From Absidia repens (taxonomy: Eukaryota; Mucoromycota; Mucoromycetes; Mucorales; Cunninghamellaceae), in the NCBI GenBank assembly GCA_002105175.1, contig MCGE01000030.1, positions 186,001 through 250,000 of the forward strand: 64,000 nucleotides of DNA. The letters are read 5' to 3'. A program made the translations under genes and the position numbers. Positions 37,195 to 50,382 of this stretch are shown in pieces. Position 1 is the stretch's first letter; the number at the start of each line of letters is the position of its first letter. Below the pieces are notes generated by a model. It was not told where the DNA came from, searched no databases, and worked only from the letters and a program-made list of their open reading frames with translations.

Positions 37195-37794
37195 ATGAGT
37201 TGCTGCAATTTCGAAGTAGCTAAATTTTTGCGAGATCCTTACTCCACTGTCAAAATACTTTTACCGACAGCAGCCATTCAAACAGTGATGCACTGTAAAG
37301 TATGGAGCGACAAAAGCACAAGACACCTCGCGATCGCTTTACTAGCCACCACCGTTGGCCGATTTGCCCTCAATGTCCATCTAGGCTGGATTGAAACACC
37401 AATATTAAATCGATTACCATGTTTGACGGATGATCAAAAAATTATGCTGAATGATTATCGTATGAGCCTGATCAGCAAGATGGATTTATTGAGTGGTTTG
37501 GCAGTGATGGATATTTTTTATATTTACAGTCAACGGCCAATGGTCAATGTACCGCCCTGTGTCACCACTGTGATGGTTGCACCCGTTGCTATCTCGGTGT
37601 TGCAAGGTATCTGTTTGATGCCTCAATCTCATCGTCAAGTGGCCCGTGTGCACGAAGGCAAGTCTACTTCCGCCGATCTTTTAAATGATGCTTCATTTGT
37701 TCAACGACGCAAGATCTTTGTCGGTCTTGATTTCGTAAAGGTGTCCTGTCTGGCTATTGCCGGATTGCGTTTTGGATGCCAGCTGTCAAAATAA
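37195..37794 (+). CDS. small multi-pass membrane protein, unknown function
   Basis: A single exon of 199 residues. Four to five hydrophobic segments are visible, for example STVKILLPTAAIQTVM, HLAIALLATTVGRFALNV, LLSGLAVMDIFYIYS, TTVMVAPVAISVLQGICL and VKVSCLAIAGLRFG. The N-terminus starts with a Cys pair (MSCCNFEVAKF) that could be lipidated, but this is a guess. No family is recognised. The frame is considered coding because it runs 200 codons with balanced composition next to a plausible upstream region, in contrast to the low-complexity frames around it. Confidence 0.7.
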   Translation: MSCCNFEVAKFLRDPYSTVKILLPTAAIQTVMHCKVWSDKSTRHLAIALLATTVGRFALNVHLGWIETPILNRLPCLTDDQKIMLNDYRMSLISKMDLLSGLAVMDIFYIYSQRPMVNVPPCVTTVMVAPVAISVLQGICLMPQSHRQVARVHEGKSTSADLLNDASFVQRRKIFVGLDFVKVSCLAIAGLRFGCQLSK

Positions 37795-38719
37795 TAATTT
37801 GAAAATAAATAATAAATAAATAAATAAATAAGAAAAATGCGGACATGATTCGCTTATTTTTGTAATGTAACAAAAGCAGAGTTGATGATAGTAATATAAT
37901 GAAATATATAGTGGAAAATAATTGGTTTGTGGGACATGGATTATTATGTGGTACTATTTTTAAAAATATGCAGTAAGTGTTTCAAGAAAGATACGATTGG
38001 TCCGACTTTTACATCAAACAATCCTCGGCCGAATCCTCTTGATAATTATTGTAATTTCTACAGCATATCATATCATTGGTGGGTCGCTTCATTCGGACCG
38101 TGGAAGACATGATGAAAAGCAGTAAATATGATGCATCCAATCAAAAAAACAATCTAATCAAGCTGGACCACCTGACTCTGTACATACAATTCTGTGATGA
38201 GAAAATCAACATTGTAGGCACCCCTTCACTTGGAGCGCCGCTTACAAAATGAACCCACACCTAAAACGTGGCAATATTTTCAATGATGGTGAAAGCTAAA
38301 ACTTTAACCTTTTTTCTTTTTTCAGCACCAATATGAAATATAATTGACAACAACAACAACAACACATAAAAAAGGAAGACAATAAGTATATAACACAAAA
38401 AAAAAAGACTTTGTTTTTTATTTCCAACGATTCCTATTCAGTGATAGATAGCAACAAAAAGAATGAGGAGGAAGGGAATGAGGGGACTAATTTAGTTCGG
38501 AGTATAGATTGTGAGGGGTGGGAGTGACAATGATAAAAAAAAAGGGGGGGGGGAGATATGTAAAAAAAAAAAAAGTTGTCGTATACACAAAGAGAAAAAA
38601 ATAAATAATAAAAAAGGGACGGAGGACACTATACATGCTAAATACACAAAAACAAATAAAAAAAACCAATTTTTTTTTTCTAAAAAAAAGAGGAAAAAAA
38701 AAGGGGCAGAGAGAAGAAA
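37795..38719. other. gap between convergent genes
   Basis: About 920 bp of AT-rich sequence, with short A and G runs (about 38535-38575) and several stretches of A8-A12. It contains the 3' flanks of both neighbouring genes. The short open frames at 38487-38820 are low-complexity Lys or Phe runs. Confidence 0.5.
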
Positions 38720-40132
38720 TCACAGCATCATCATTTGATCATAAAGGTGCTGGTCATCCAAAGGAGAGGGAGAGTAGTAAAAAGGTTGTAAGATCATCGA
38801 CTTGTCCAAATTGGCTGTAGTGGGTGGGTGATTTGGGTACATGAGACTACTACCAATATTGTTCATCATCATAAAAGAAGAGGGTTCAGGAGTAGCAGAA
38901 GGAGACATTGTAAAATCTCGGCACAGATCTTCCAGCAAAGGGGAGGTCATCAACACCAATTTGGGAGCTAATTCAGGTACAGCAGTGAGCAATGTCAATA
39001 AGGCTTGTTGTAACACATCATGATGACCTTGAATTTCATGGACAAATAGACGACTTGCTTGTTTATCTTCAGAGAAGTCGCCACAGCGAACCCATTCTTG
39101 TTGTTGATTGTTGGTGGTAAGACACATGGTAAACATCAATTGTTGAGGGTCTAATTGAAGATCCAATTGAGCAGCAGTAGCATCATCGGTGGCAGTGGGA
39201 CCAAATGACAGTTGATGGATAGCAGTCAGTGGAATATGAATACGGAATTGTTGGCCTTCGGCTTGAATTTGCCAAATGAATTGATCTTTGGTGCAGTAAC
39301 ATACTAAACCACATTCAGGAGCGTTGGTGGCATTGGCAAATCGAGTCCAGGCACCGATGCGAAGCAAATGCACAGGAAGTGATACAATATTTGATTGGTC
39401 ATTGATGAAGGTCATGGACCTGGCCGGAGTTTGTGCGGATTCCAAACAGGAGAAGGAGGACGACGAAGATTCTAAATTAAGGGGGAGGAGATGAGGAGAT
39501 TAGAAAACAAACAACAAAAAAAATATCATGACAATTTTTTTTTTTTTACCTTGTTGACGTAAACAATCCTTTTCTTCAGACATTGCTCTTGGAGCCAAAG
39601 CAATAGGAGTTGGTTTTGGTTTTTCAGGTTTAGATGCAGATCGAGGGCGACGACGAATACCAAGAGCAGTAGAGTTCAAAGACGAAGAGGAGGTAATCGA
39701 AGACGAATTGGAAGCTTTCATTTCTTCAAATAATTGAGGAGTCATCATAGAGCGGAAGGTTGCTTGATATCGAGGTGCTTGTGTTGATGCTGACAATGGA
39801 GCAGTTGAAGACCCACCAGGAGTATTTAACTTGCCACCATTAACATGGATACCACTCGCTCCACCTTCTTCCATTTTTCGAGCTTTGGCCCGTCGGTTTT
39901 GGAACCAAATTTGTACCGTGCGTTCCGTAATGCCAAGTGATAAAGAAAGACCATGACGTATAGCAGCATCAGGTAGTGGATTGCTAGCAAATGAAGCTTG
40001 AAGTGATGCTATTTGACCAGTAGTGAGATGAGTTCGTTTCCTTGGGCGACTGATGCCAGTGCTGTTATTGGACTTGTGATGAGAAGTGAGTTGTTGTTGT
40101 TGTTGTTGTTGTTCGTTGGGTTTGGTAATCAT
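38720..40132 (-). CDS. homeodomain transcription factor (Phx1/Pho2-like)
   Basis: Exons on the minus strand 39550-40132 and 38720-39471 give 444 residues. A homeodomain lies at about residues 27-87: RPRKRTHLTTGQIASLQASF, then LGITERTVQIWFQNRRAKAR, with the recognition-helix WFQNRR. A poly-Gln run precedes it. The second exon encodes another conserved-looking domain (NIVSLPVHLLRIGAWTRFAN, then FIWQIQAEGQQFRIHIPLTA) that resembles the region found after the homeodomain in fission-yeast Phx1-type proteins. The start is set at the first ATG (40132); the frame is open 93 bp further upstream, to a GTG, without another ATG. Family members regulate stationary-phase, phosphate or metabolic genes; the target here is unknown. 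Confidence 0.85.
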
Positions 40133-41087
40133 GTTGGACAAAGAGGGGTGTGGGTTAATTGGGTAATGAATGGGCGGGGAATATACAGATTGAAAGGGTT
40201 GTACTTTAAAAGAGTGAACCAGCACTACGAATAAATAGAGAAAGGGTAATGAGAGAAAAGAAAGGAAAAGCGAAGAGAAAGAAAAAAAAATCCGTTTTTA
40301 TAAATTTTGGAAAAGGAGGCAAAGCCGGAGCTGGAAAAATAATGAGGAGCTCCTACAGGCAGATTCCTGTTTGATGGGAAACAACAAGCTAAAACATTGT
40401 GTCGTTACACCAAACCGGCCTGACAATGAAAAAAAAAAAGTACTGTTCTACTTTTTTGTCTTTTTGCTGCCAAGCCTAACCAAATAATTATCACCCATCA
40501 TCATATTTTAACATTCAAACACATACACACAGCTGACCTGGTCTTTATCGACTAAAATCGTTGGATGCGCGCTTGTTGAATTTTTTTTTTTTTTTACTTC
40601 CAAGTAAACCTATTTTTAACTACTATTATTTTTTCGAAAAGGAAAAAGGATCGTCAAATTTCTGTTCAACAGATGATTCTGTCGGTGTGGTATATTTTTT
40701 TAGATAGTGACCTCACAAAAAGGGAGTAAGGGGCGGCGTACAGTGGGGACTACGTTGCATACATGGTATTGATCAAAAAAGGGAAGGGGCAAATCGCCCA
40801 CCCCTGTCATGGGTAATCGCTTTTTATCAGTGACTAGCAAGACAAGTTCAATATCATTATCACCTTTGGGTGGATCCAAAACGTATTTTTGATTCGAGAC
40901 TTACTGTCCGACAATTTTTGAAAGGTCTGGAGCAATCATGATTTCAATCGCCGCACATGTCTTAATTGGTAAAAATAATATAATTCACAATTCTGTTTTT
41001 CGTTTTTTTTTCTTCTTCTCTTTCTTTCTCTCTAAATACCATATTTATTATAATACCTATTTCTCTTTGTTTTTTATTTATATTTAA
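40133..41087. promoter_or_regulatory. divergent intergenic region, homeodomain gene / MscS channel
   Basis: About 950 bp between divergent start codons, with no open frame of note. The CA-rich stretch CAAACACATACACAC (about 40517-40531) and several pyrimidine tracts before 41088 are visible. It must hold both promoters. Confidence 0.5.
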
Positions 41088-44042
41088 ATGGGGAAACATA
41101 CAAAATCTGTCAGGATTGCTGGTGAAGATCAAAATTGTTTGATTGATGGTAAGTAAAGTTTGTAGACCCTGTTTTTGTGACACTATTCTTCTTCAGCAAT
41201 TAAGGTCTATTGACACTTTGTTTTCTTGTAGATGCTGCACCGATGCCACAGGTGGATGAAAAGGAACCTTTTTATACCATTGAAATGCAAGAACACGATA
41301 GTAACAGCTCCAACTCCTCAGAAGAAACAAAGCTTCAACAAGACGATACTTCCACTCCACGGTTTTCACCTGTCAAACTCAAAGATGATTCCAACTGGAT
41401 TTATGCTGATGATCCTAGTATGTACGACGTATACGGTGATCCATTTGGTGCCAACCCCGCTGATGACGATGACGATGACGATACTTACAACAACTCACTA
41501 GATCTAACTTCGAAAGACCCAAATGATAAGAAATCAACAAACAGCGACTATCCTCAAACAGATGAACGATCTCGCAAGAACAATGGCAGCGGCGGTGGTG
41601 ATGATGATGATGATGAATTTGATTGGAATGATGACCCTGATGCTCCTGCAAAACCAAAACGAAGAAAAACCGCACGCGAACGTTTTCAAGCTGCTATGAA
41701 GAAACCCTGTTGTTGGCACTTTTTATCGCCTTTCATGAAGCGCCTGATCATTGCTGCCACCGGATCTCTTATTTTTATCGCTATTGCCGTATCTACTTAT
41801 CTCCTTTTGCCAAAACCAACCACTTCCGAAGAAAGCAATCCTGACTTTGCTAATGTGCGGAGTAATGTGCAATGTTGGATGTACTGGGCAGCTTTCATGT
41901 GGCATATTGGCTGGATCACTACCGTTTTTGTTGAAATTGTGCCTTCTTTTGTTTCACTGTGGACCAAGATTTTTGTGGGACGACGGTCTGAAAAAGTCAA
42001 ATCGAGCATGGAGGTAAAATACAGAAAAGGCAAAAAATAACTTGCAGCTCCACGTTTATAACAGTTCATTCATTTTTTTTTTTAGTACTATATGTCAATG
42101 AAAAAATACATCACCATTTTTTTACTGGGTGCTTGGAACTGGGGATCTTGGACCTTTTTGATCAAAGTTCCATTCTCTGTAGGTTGAAAATTTTGTCTAT
42201 ATTTATTTTAATTTATCTTACTGACTTTGCCCTTACTTTTCTTGATAATTATAGTCTGTACAAAAACAAGATTACTCTTGGATCATCTGGAAGGTGTTTG
42301 CTTGTATATTTATTGCCACTGGATTGTTGTTTTTCCAGAAGTTGATCATTCAAGTTATCGGTAGGTATAAATTCACCAACATCAGGGACGAAATGATTGC
42401 ACAAAGGCAATAACTCATGATCCTAATATTATTTCTTACCCATTCCATTAGCCACAAGATTCCATCGCTCTGCTTACTCTGAACGTATTGCCGAAAACAA
42501 ACACTCGCTCAAAGGTAAACCGAAAAAGAAAATTAGAAAAAGATGACCGAAACCGTTATTTATTTTCGCTTATTTTTTCTATATATAGTTCTGGATTCTC
42601 TCAGTAAATCTGAAGGAAGAAGGTCACGAAGTAGCAGCAACAATCTCAATGTGCGACAAAGATACACCTCCAATGATTCATCACAAGATTTTGTTGGCGG
42701 GTCTTCTTTTCCTGGGGTAATGAATGATAGCAAACACCAAAGCAATGAACCTATATCCTACACCAGCAGCTACTCATCACAGCCACACCAACAAAATTCC
42801 AAAGGAAATACCGCTGAACGCTTCAACAACTTCAATAAACGGATTCAAGGAATGATTTTGACAGACAAACCCCAAGGTCTTAGTCGAATGGAAACTCGCA
42901 AAGTGGACATTAACTCGGACGATTTTGCAAAAAAAGTTGCCAAGAAACTCTTTTATTCTTTGGCTCATCCATTTGGCATGCCCCCTCCTCCTCCCTCTCA
43001 TATGACTGGTTTGGCTGAAGGCGTCAAGACGTTAGAAAAACCGCACTTCCGACCATATTTCAAGACTGAAGAACAATGCACGGCGGCTTTTGAAGTCTTC
43101 GATCGCGATGGCAATGGTGATGTGACACGGCGCGAATTCAGGGACACTGTGGTACAAATTTACCGGGAGCGCAAACGACTCGCACAATGTATTCGGGATA
43201 CAAGCCAAGCATTGGGGAAAATCGATATCATCTTCTTTATTTTGGCCATGGTAATCAGTGTATTTTTATGTCTGACGGCGATATTCAATGTGAACCTGTA
43301 TCAAGCATTAGTCCCTATGGGCACGTTTATCATGGGTCTCTCCTTCATGTTCTCCAACACCGTGAAAGTGGCGTTTGAATCCATCATGTTTTTATTTGTG
43401 ACGCACCCGTATGACGCTGGCGACAACGTATTGATTGATGACGTGACATTGACGGTGCACAATATGGGGATCACAGGTACGGTGTTTATTCGCGGTGATG
43501 GCCAAATGGTGTATGCTCCCACAACCGTGCTGATGACGAAACTGATTACCAATGTTCGACGATCGGGTGATATGGGCGAATCGATCACATTGAATGTGGA
43601 TTTCCGGACTTCGACAGATTTGGTGTTTACACTACGGGAAAAATTGACGACATGGGTCAATGATCAACCTCGCGAATATGCAGATGGCTTTGATGTGCGA
43701 CTTCAAGATATTGTAGATGTCAACAAACTTGTGCTCACTATCTGGCTTCCGCACAAAGGAAACTGGCAGAATATCGCAAAAAGACTCCAGCGACGCAATC
43801 GGTTCATGTTTATGCTCAAGGATACGTTGGATGAACTGAAAATTCACTATGAACTACCGGCTCAGCGCTTTACCTCCTCCTCCAACTCGGACTTTTTTGG
43901 AAACACAAATAGTATTGCCACGGAAACTACCCAGTCGTTTTCGTCTCCTGGTGGCGTCGATCCTTCTTCGGGTGCTCGTCCTCATAATGTACGCATGTAT
44001 GGTTATACTCAATCGACTGCCGCCGATGCTGATGGTGGATAG
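41088..44042 (+). CDS. MscS-family mechanosensitive channel with EF-hand
   Basis: Exons 41088-41148, 41232-42013, 42086-42178, 42255-42360, 42452-42514 and 42589-44042 give 852 residues. This architecture matches fission-yeast Msy1/Msy2, which sit in the ER and protect cells from hypo-osmotic shock by controlling calcium. In order: an acidic, Asp-rich N-terminus (about 1-170), several transmembrane helices (KRLIIAATGSLIFIAIAVST; YWAAFMWHIGWITTVFVEIV; ITIFLLGAWNWGSWTFLI; FACIFIATGLLFFQ), a linker, one EF-hand with a complete calcium loop (DRDGNGDVTRREF, about residue 535), the pore-lining MscS segment (LVPMGTFIMGLSFMFSNTVK ... VTHPYDAGDNVLIDD) and a cytoplasmic beta/alpha domain. The tail is Ser/Thr-rich. 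The identification is firm; which of the two Msy types it is cannot be said. Confidence 0.92.
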
Positions 44043-44254
44043 TTTTATTATCTCTTTATTATCATTACTGTCACCCTCTTCCCTTTATCCTGTAGTATAT
44101 CCTACTTTATTTTGTTTATTATCTGTATTCTTTTGTTGATATTGTTCCTTCATTATTTTCCATTTTTGAAAAAAAAAACTGTTTCCTATATTCCAAAATA
44201 AAATAAAAAATCTGTACAATTATGATATAATAGCTTTTGACCTTGGATGAAAGG

Positions 44255-44745
44255 TGGTAGAAAAGATTTCAGATCCCGTCCATGCGATTTTTATTCCCCC
44301 CCCATTATTTATTCTTTTCGCTCTCTTCCTTTCCATTTTTTTCTTTGTTTTATTCTTCACCATTCGACTTCTTTGAGGTTATGATGTACTAGGAATAGCA
44401 TCAGGACTAGTTTAGAAGGGATTTAAAAACAGGAATTACAAGATGCATAGGGAAACCCTTTCACTTTGGATTCAGGATTTGGGGCCACCGTTAGTTGACT
44501 TTTTAGGACCTTCATAGCTTAGTTTAGTGATAGTTTGTTGACAGTTTATATCCGCAACTGAATAAAATATGTCTGTTTTTATCCATTTTAACGAAAAATG
44601 CCCCATTAATCTCTCTCATTGTTTGTACTGTGCAGTACAATGGATCCGCTTTTTACTACCATCATCCTTTTTGATTACTGTTGATCGTTGTTGTGTTTCA
44701 ATAACAAATATTCCTTATATTTTTCATTCTCTGTACTGTACATCA
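44255..44745 (+). repeat. SINE-like dispersed repeat, copy 6
   Basis: The B-box-like ATTTCAGATCCCG (about 44267-44279) is followed by a pyrimidine-rich segment, the core AGGACTAGTTTAGAAGGGAT (about 44401-44420), GGGAAACCCTTTCACTTTGG (about 44450-44469) and the end module GAATAAAATATGTC (about 44560). It then continues with CCCCATTAATC and TTTCAATAACAAATATTCC, the second module seen in copy 5. Confidence 0.72.
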
Positions 44746-45189
44746 TGTTAGCTCTTATTTACAATTGAGTGCTGATTATTATTCAGTTCTTATTTCAGTC
44801 TCGCGCATGATTCCTCCCAATAGCTCTTCCCACAATAACCTTCTAGTATTCCCTAATATGTTTCAACCAGCCACCCCAGCCCCCAGCGGTGACATTCACA
44901 CTCCGGTGTCGCCCAGACCAAAAGTAGGGCGACCTTTGGAAATTCATTACACAATCACCTTACAGCCTTAGTAGCATAGTATAGCATAGTGTAGTATAGT
45001 ACAGCATAGTACCGCATAATATTGATCATTAGTTTCTATTATAATCAATAAAAGACAAAAACAATTGAACGGCAATATGACTTTTCTCTCAAAGTGAAGG
45101 CATGAAATGCTTATGAAAACGTAGGGAAAGAGTATGACATGCTATACATAATCTCAAAATAACGAAGTTCGATATAGTGTCAACATGAA

Positions 45190-45890
45190 TTTGAGTCAGT
45201 GGTTGCTAAAAATGAGATATATTTTATTAAATTATAAACAAAGCTAGTCTAGCTGAGCAAGATGACTAATGCAAAAACGGATATACTGTTGAAAGAGGGA
45301 CTAAATGAATGAGAGAGACAAACTAATGATAAAATAACAGATATGAATTGTTCAAACGAGATATAATATATGACAACTAACAATATACTAAACTAAGGAT
45401 AGTATCATGACACTCAACTGCTAATCTAATGATAGGTCTCAAATCCTGAATCTAAAAAGTAAGGGTTATGCATTTTTGTATTGCATTTTTCCAAACGCCC
45501 CTAATTCAATTTCTAACACTAATTCTAGATCATTAGTACCCCAATGAGCCTTGCCATCATATCATTCAGACTTCCATGAAATGAAAGAAAGGAAAATAAA
45601 GACAAAAAAAAAAAAAAAAAAAAAAAACTCACATGTGCGGAGCCTGAATAGACGTTCCATGATGCTCACCACACTGCCAACTCGTCCAATACAGAACACT
45701 ATCGTTTTTTCAATACACAAAGAAAAGGATATAGGATCTACGAGCGCTGAGAACCGCGGTGGGACCCCAAGGGGCATCCTACCATAGTGCGAAATGGTGG
45801 CGTTTCTTATCCCGTCCTATCAAAAGCCCACACTTCACTAAAAAACACTGACGCCCAATAAATCCATGAATTTACAAACGCTTTAGCAGA
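45190..45890 (-). repeat. SINE-like dispersed repeat, copy 7 (inverted)
   Basis: Read on the minus strand: TTCTCAGCGCTCGTAG in the A-box position (about 45738-45753), a TTCAGGCTCCGC motif (about 45636-45647) further away than in other copies, so an insertion of about 50 bp is likely, a T-rich tract, and the core. Upstream of the A-box-like motif it shares CCACCATTTCGCACTATGGT with copy 2. The end-module part (about 45190-45430) is diverged. Confidence 0.6.
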
Positions 45891-46771
45891 GCATTAGAGC
45901 GTTTAGACTGGTTCAAATAAAATCGGCCTTTTTTTTTCTACTTTTCTCTTTAATATCTAATAATAAGCAATGTTGTTATTATAATTGCTTTGTGAGAGTC
46001 CAAACATACACTTACTCTATAAATCACCTACTGCAGTTACTTCCCCAATACCTCAGGAACTAGGAGACATTCTTTGGTAACCTATTATGAGATATATATA
46101 AATAAATCTAGGTCGTTCCTGTGAGAGTGTTTTGAAATCGAATACAATAAATGGCAACAAATAAGATCTACTTCACGTTTTCGCTGAACTGCACACTAAT
46201 ACACTCGAGATGATCAACACGATGTAATAGGGCTACGTATGATTCATTATCTCCTTGTTACATAGTTATTTCCATGCATGACACATTTTGTTTTCAAAAA
46301 CGATAGTGTCAAATATAATAAAAACAAGCATGCGTTGACATTGCTGTCATTCAAGTCGATTAAGGAGTAGAAACCATCATATCCAATTATCCCCCCCCCT
46401 TATCCTAACTAAGCACAAAAGTTAGCATAAAAAAAACATTTTCAACATCCGACGCATTCAATTTCAGCAAACTAAATGGCTATTGGGAATCAAGTGCGCC
46501 CTGATGTGTACCACCAGCCCTTTGAGTTACTTTTTGCACACGCAATCCTAATTACTCTGTCAGAGAAAAAGGGTCGTAATGGGTTGAAACCTTTGAAGAT
46601 AATATAATATTGTATCATAATTTTTGTTTTATTGAATAAAATGATAACCACAGATAAAATACCACTATTCTAAAGCGGGGAGAGGAGGAGATGAATACAC
46701 ATAAATAAAACACAATAAATGTACAATGGACTAAGAAAGTATAAAAAAGAGGAACCAGATATCATCGTGGT

Positions 46772-49277
46772 TCAAACGGGCAAAGTTTCCTTCTTCAGCC
46801 ATTCAAAAGCATCGGAATCATGAGCCAGTAAAGGAGTCAATTTTTCCAAAGTTTCGGCATGGTAATCGTTCACCCATTTCTTCTCAGCAGGAGACAACAA
46901 TTCAACGTCAATCAGTTTTCTTCCCAGGGGCACCATGGTCACATGTTCAAATCCAAGGTATCCTCGATCACCAAAATTGTTGGGTGTGTTGGCATCACGG
47001 ACCACTAATACATTTTCGATACGAATACCAAACTTGCCATCTTCATAATAACCAGGTTCTACATTGTAAAATAAAGTGAGTCGATCCCAATGGTGATGTC
47101 ACTATCCATTGCATTCCTTGTCTTTACCATCTGTCACAGTCATGCCAGCAGCCAATGGAGTATCATTATAGGCAATACGAATACCGATACCGTGAGGACC
47201 TTCATGCACATTCAAGAATGAGCCTACGCCTTTTTTTTAAAGCAAGTAGGCAGCCCCAAAGAAATGGGATAGTAATGAGTTAATAATATATATATCTATT
47301 ATGTCTTTTTATATATACAAACTTACCGTGACCAGTTCCATGTCTAAAATCGAGGCCATCTTTCCACAATGCTTGTCTTGCAAAAGGATCCAATAAATAG
47401 CCTTAAATTAAAAAAAAATATAAAGGTGAGATCATGATAACATCCCATTCATAGATTAATTTACCTGAAGTTCCTTTGGGGAAGATCGCAGTATCAATAC
47501 CAATGTGACCTTGCAAAACACGAGTGAAACAACGTTTTTCATAAGCAGTAGGTTCACCAAAGTGGAGGGTTCTGGTCACATCAGTTGTTCCATCCTTGTA
47601 TTGACCACCGGAGTCGCACAGGTAAATCAATGTAGGGTCAATGACCTTGCATTCACCTTTTTCGGGCTTGTAATGAATGATGGCACCATTTGCCCCAGTT
47701 GAGGAGATGGTTTCAAAAGACAAACCCACAAAATCCTGTTGCGCAGCACGGAATTGTTCCAATCGATCAGCACCATCCACTTCATCCAGCTTGACACCCG
47801 CCTTCAATTGATTCTCCAACCATGCAAAGTATTGAACCAAAGCAGCACCGTCACGAAGATGGCATTCACGCATACCCTTCAATTCCGCTTCATTTTTGAT
47901 AGCTTTTGCATCAGTGATAAATGACCGTTCATCCACAATGTTGTCCTAGGCACCCCCAAAGAACAAATCGTTAGCCTTTTTCCACGCACACAAACACGTA
48001 TATATATATATATATATATATGAATTAACTTACTTCACCCACAGCCACTTGTACAGCCAAACTTGTCTTGGAATCAGTGATCAATTTCTTTTGGGATTCA
48101 CGTAAAGTAGGAGCCAACTTGTTCAAATCAGGAAAGAAATCAGAGTACGATTTCAAAATAACATGTCCACCCAAATGATCTTGGACCAATTGTGTTACTT
48201 TGTCAGGATTCACATATAGGATAGCTTCTTGTTGAGTAACAATGGCGTAAGAGATGAAGACAGGATTGCATTCAATATCGGAGCCACGTAAGTTGAATAG
48301 CCAAGCAACTTCGTCCAAAGCTGAGACTACGATCCCATAAGCGCCCTTTTCCTTGATATGAGCTTGTAAATCTTGGAGTTTTTCATGATGGGGTTTGCCA
48401 GAATATTCAATAGGATGTGTCATCACCTTGAATTGAGGAGCAGCGGGTCGAGCATCAGCCCAAGCAAGATCAACCAAGTTTTCATGAATAGGCACCAGGG
48501 AAGAGTTATGGGAAGCCAAATCCTTAGACAATTGACGCGCATCGGCTTTGAAAGAAAAAGGGAGAATAGTGAATACATTTGTTTTTATAACCTTTGAAGA
48601 ATTTTCTTACCGGCAGTAATCAAAGTAGGATCTAAACCAATACGAGAGCCTGAAGGAAGATCCTAAATGAATAGCGGAAACAATAAAGTCACAGTTAAAT
48701 GACCACGCGCACGAACCCCATTTTATGTACACATTTACAATGTCTTACTTTGACGAGATATTCTTGCCAGGTGGGTACACCAGGTAATCCTTGCTTCATC
48801 AAAGTCCAATTGCCATCTAGTTGCTTGGATGCTTGAAGGAAATAGCGACCATCAGTGAACAATGCTGCTTTGTCGAGTGACACTATGGCAAAACCTATAG
48901 AAAAATAAGGTACCACCAACGTGAGAAAAAAAAGTGGGGGCGTGCATGGTGTCATTTTTTTTTTCTATCTTACCAGCAGAACCACTGAAACCTGAGATCC
49001 ATTCACGACGCTTGTCACAATCACCAATATATTCACTCTATGAAATATTAAAGGAATGGATAAGTAACATTATTGATTTGATATATAAAGAATTTACTTA
49101 CTTGATGTGCGTCTTCCGTTGGTACAAGGCTATACAGACAGTAAATAATATGAGTCAGTGTGCGCCTCGTTTATGTTTTATTTTTTATTTTATCACTTAC
49201 AAAGCATCCACCTTGTACTTTTCGGATTTCATAAGTTCGCGTAGAGCAGCTAGTCGATTGTCAGTAAGAGTAGCCAT
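46772..49277 (-). CDS. Xaa-Pro aminopeptidase (aminopeptidase P, cytosolic type)
   Basis: Ten exons on the minus strand: 49201-49277, 49102-49129, 48974-49037, 48749-48894, 48611-48662, 48034-48545, 47465-47945, 47327-47401, 47128-47229 and 46772-47058, giving 607 residues, the size of animal XPNPEP1. The enzyme removes the first residue from peptides with proline in position two and uses two metal ions. The C-terminal pita-bread domain shows all ligand motifs: [16 protein letters not shown] (two Asp, about residues 405 and 416), NVHEGPHG (His, about 488), EPGYYEDG (Glu, about 513) and GIRIENV (Glu, about 527). The substrate-contact RHGTGHGVG is split by an intron. The N-terminal creatinase-like domain starts [16 protein letters not shown] and includes [20 protein letters not shown]. 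No signal peptide is seen, so it should be cytosolic. Confidence 0.95.
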
Positions 49278-50382
49278 GATTATATATCAGAATATTATAA
49301 AGAAAAATAGTATAGGAAGAAGACCAAGAAAGAAAACAAAAAGCGGCTGGGAAATATATACGCCGATACATAACATTAAAACACCGACAAAATTTGGTTG
49401 TTATGCCAAGATGGGAATGTTCTGCCAAATCCAGTAATTCCTTTACTCATTTTTGGGACTTTGATCATCTCTCCAGCCAAGGAGGAGATAGAATAATAAA
49501 AAATAGTCAAAATGGTGCCTTTTTAAAGTTATATAGTATACGCTATACATCATGGATGTACATACAGCCCACTAATGGTGATGATCAAAATTAAAACTTT
49601 ATTTATGCCCTACTTTTTTTTTTTTTTTTGAACTATGAAGGGAGTGCTTTAATTATAAAAGCTGACCCTGTACTGTACCAAAATTGGCATGTTTACGGGG
49701 TAAGCTAACAATACCTTGTACCACTCACTGCTTCTTCATATTTTGTCTTTTTATACTGGATTGCATAGTACAGTACATATACTTGGTATTATATAAAATG
49801 GCATGATGCGCATACAATATGTATGATAACAGGTGCTTTTGTTTTGTTTTGTTTTTTTGTTAAAGGTGATATGATAAAATGTAATACTTTGTTTTATAAC
49901 GCCGATTGAGGACTGGAATTAAACCAAGCCAACCAAACCCACAAAACTCTTTTTTTTTTTATCTTATTTTGTCAACTACAGTATTGATGGTGCCGACTTA
50001 ATCAGTTGGTACCTACAGTAAAATAAGAAAAAACTCTTCACTGTAATAGAACAATTTTGCCTTTTCGTTGATTTTACCCCGTAACGTGAATTTTCTTCAC
50101 TGTGGATTGTGCTGGGATTTTTTTTTACCTTCCGCCAATCCATTCTTTTTTATTCTTTTTTTTTTATTTTTGCTTCTTTCCTTTTCTTCTCTTTTTTTTC
50201 CTCCTCTGACGCATTCTTCTTTTTTCATTTCCATACGGTTGTTTGACATTATCTTGACATATACACAACTTTTATCTAAACCCCTTTATATTTTATTCCT
50301 TTTTACTTTAACACACATAAAATAAATCCCCTCTCTCTCCCTTTTCTGTTAAAATCTTTTTGGGGTCAGCTACAACAACACG
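49278..50382. promoter_or_regulatory. divergent intergenic region, aminopeptidase P / SDS3-like
   Basis: About 1.1 kb between divergent start codons. The right side is strongly pyrimidine-rich (50130-50350), as is common just upstream of fungal start sites. No gene or repeat copy was recognised. Confidence 0.5.

Larger units (their letters stand above)
44043..46771. other. gap with a facing pair of SINE-like repeats
   Basis: No gene was found in 2.7 kb. A forward copy (about 44255-44745) and an inverted copy (about 45190-45890) of the SINE-like family face each other about 450 bp apart. Between them is a GTATAGTACAGCATAGT-like short tandem stretch (about 44973-45022). Remaining sequence is AT-rich with C9-C10 runs (44297 and 46391). 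Confidence 0.5.

Noticed and set aside
40133..40225. Upstream extension of the homeodomain protein to a GTG start
   Set aside because: No ATG in the added 93 bp; a 5' exon with a matching donor could not be found, so the first ATG is used.
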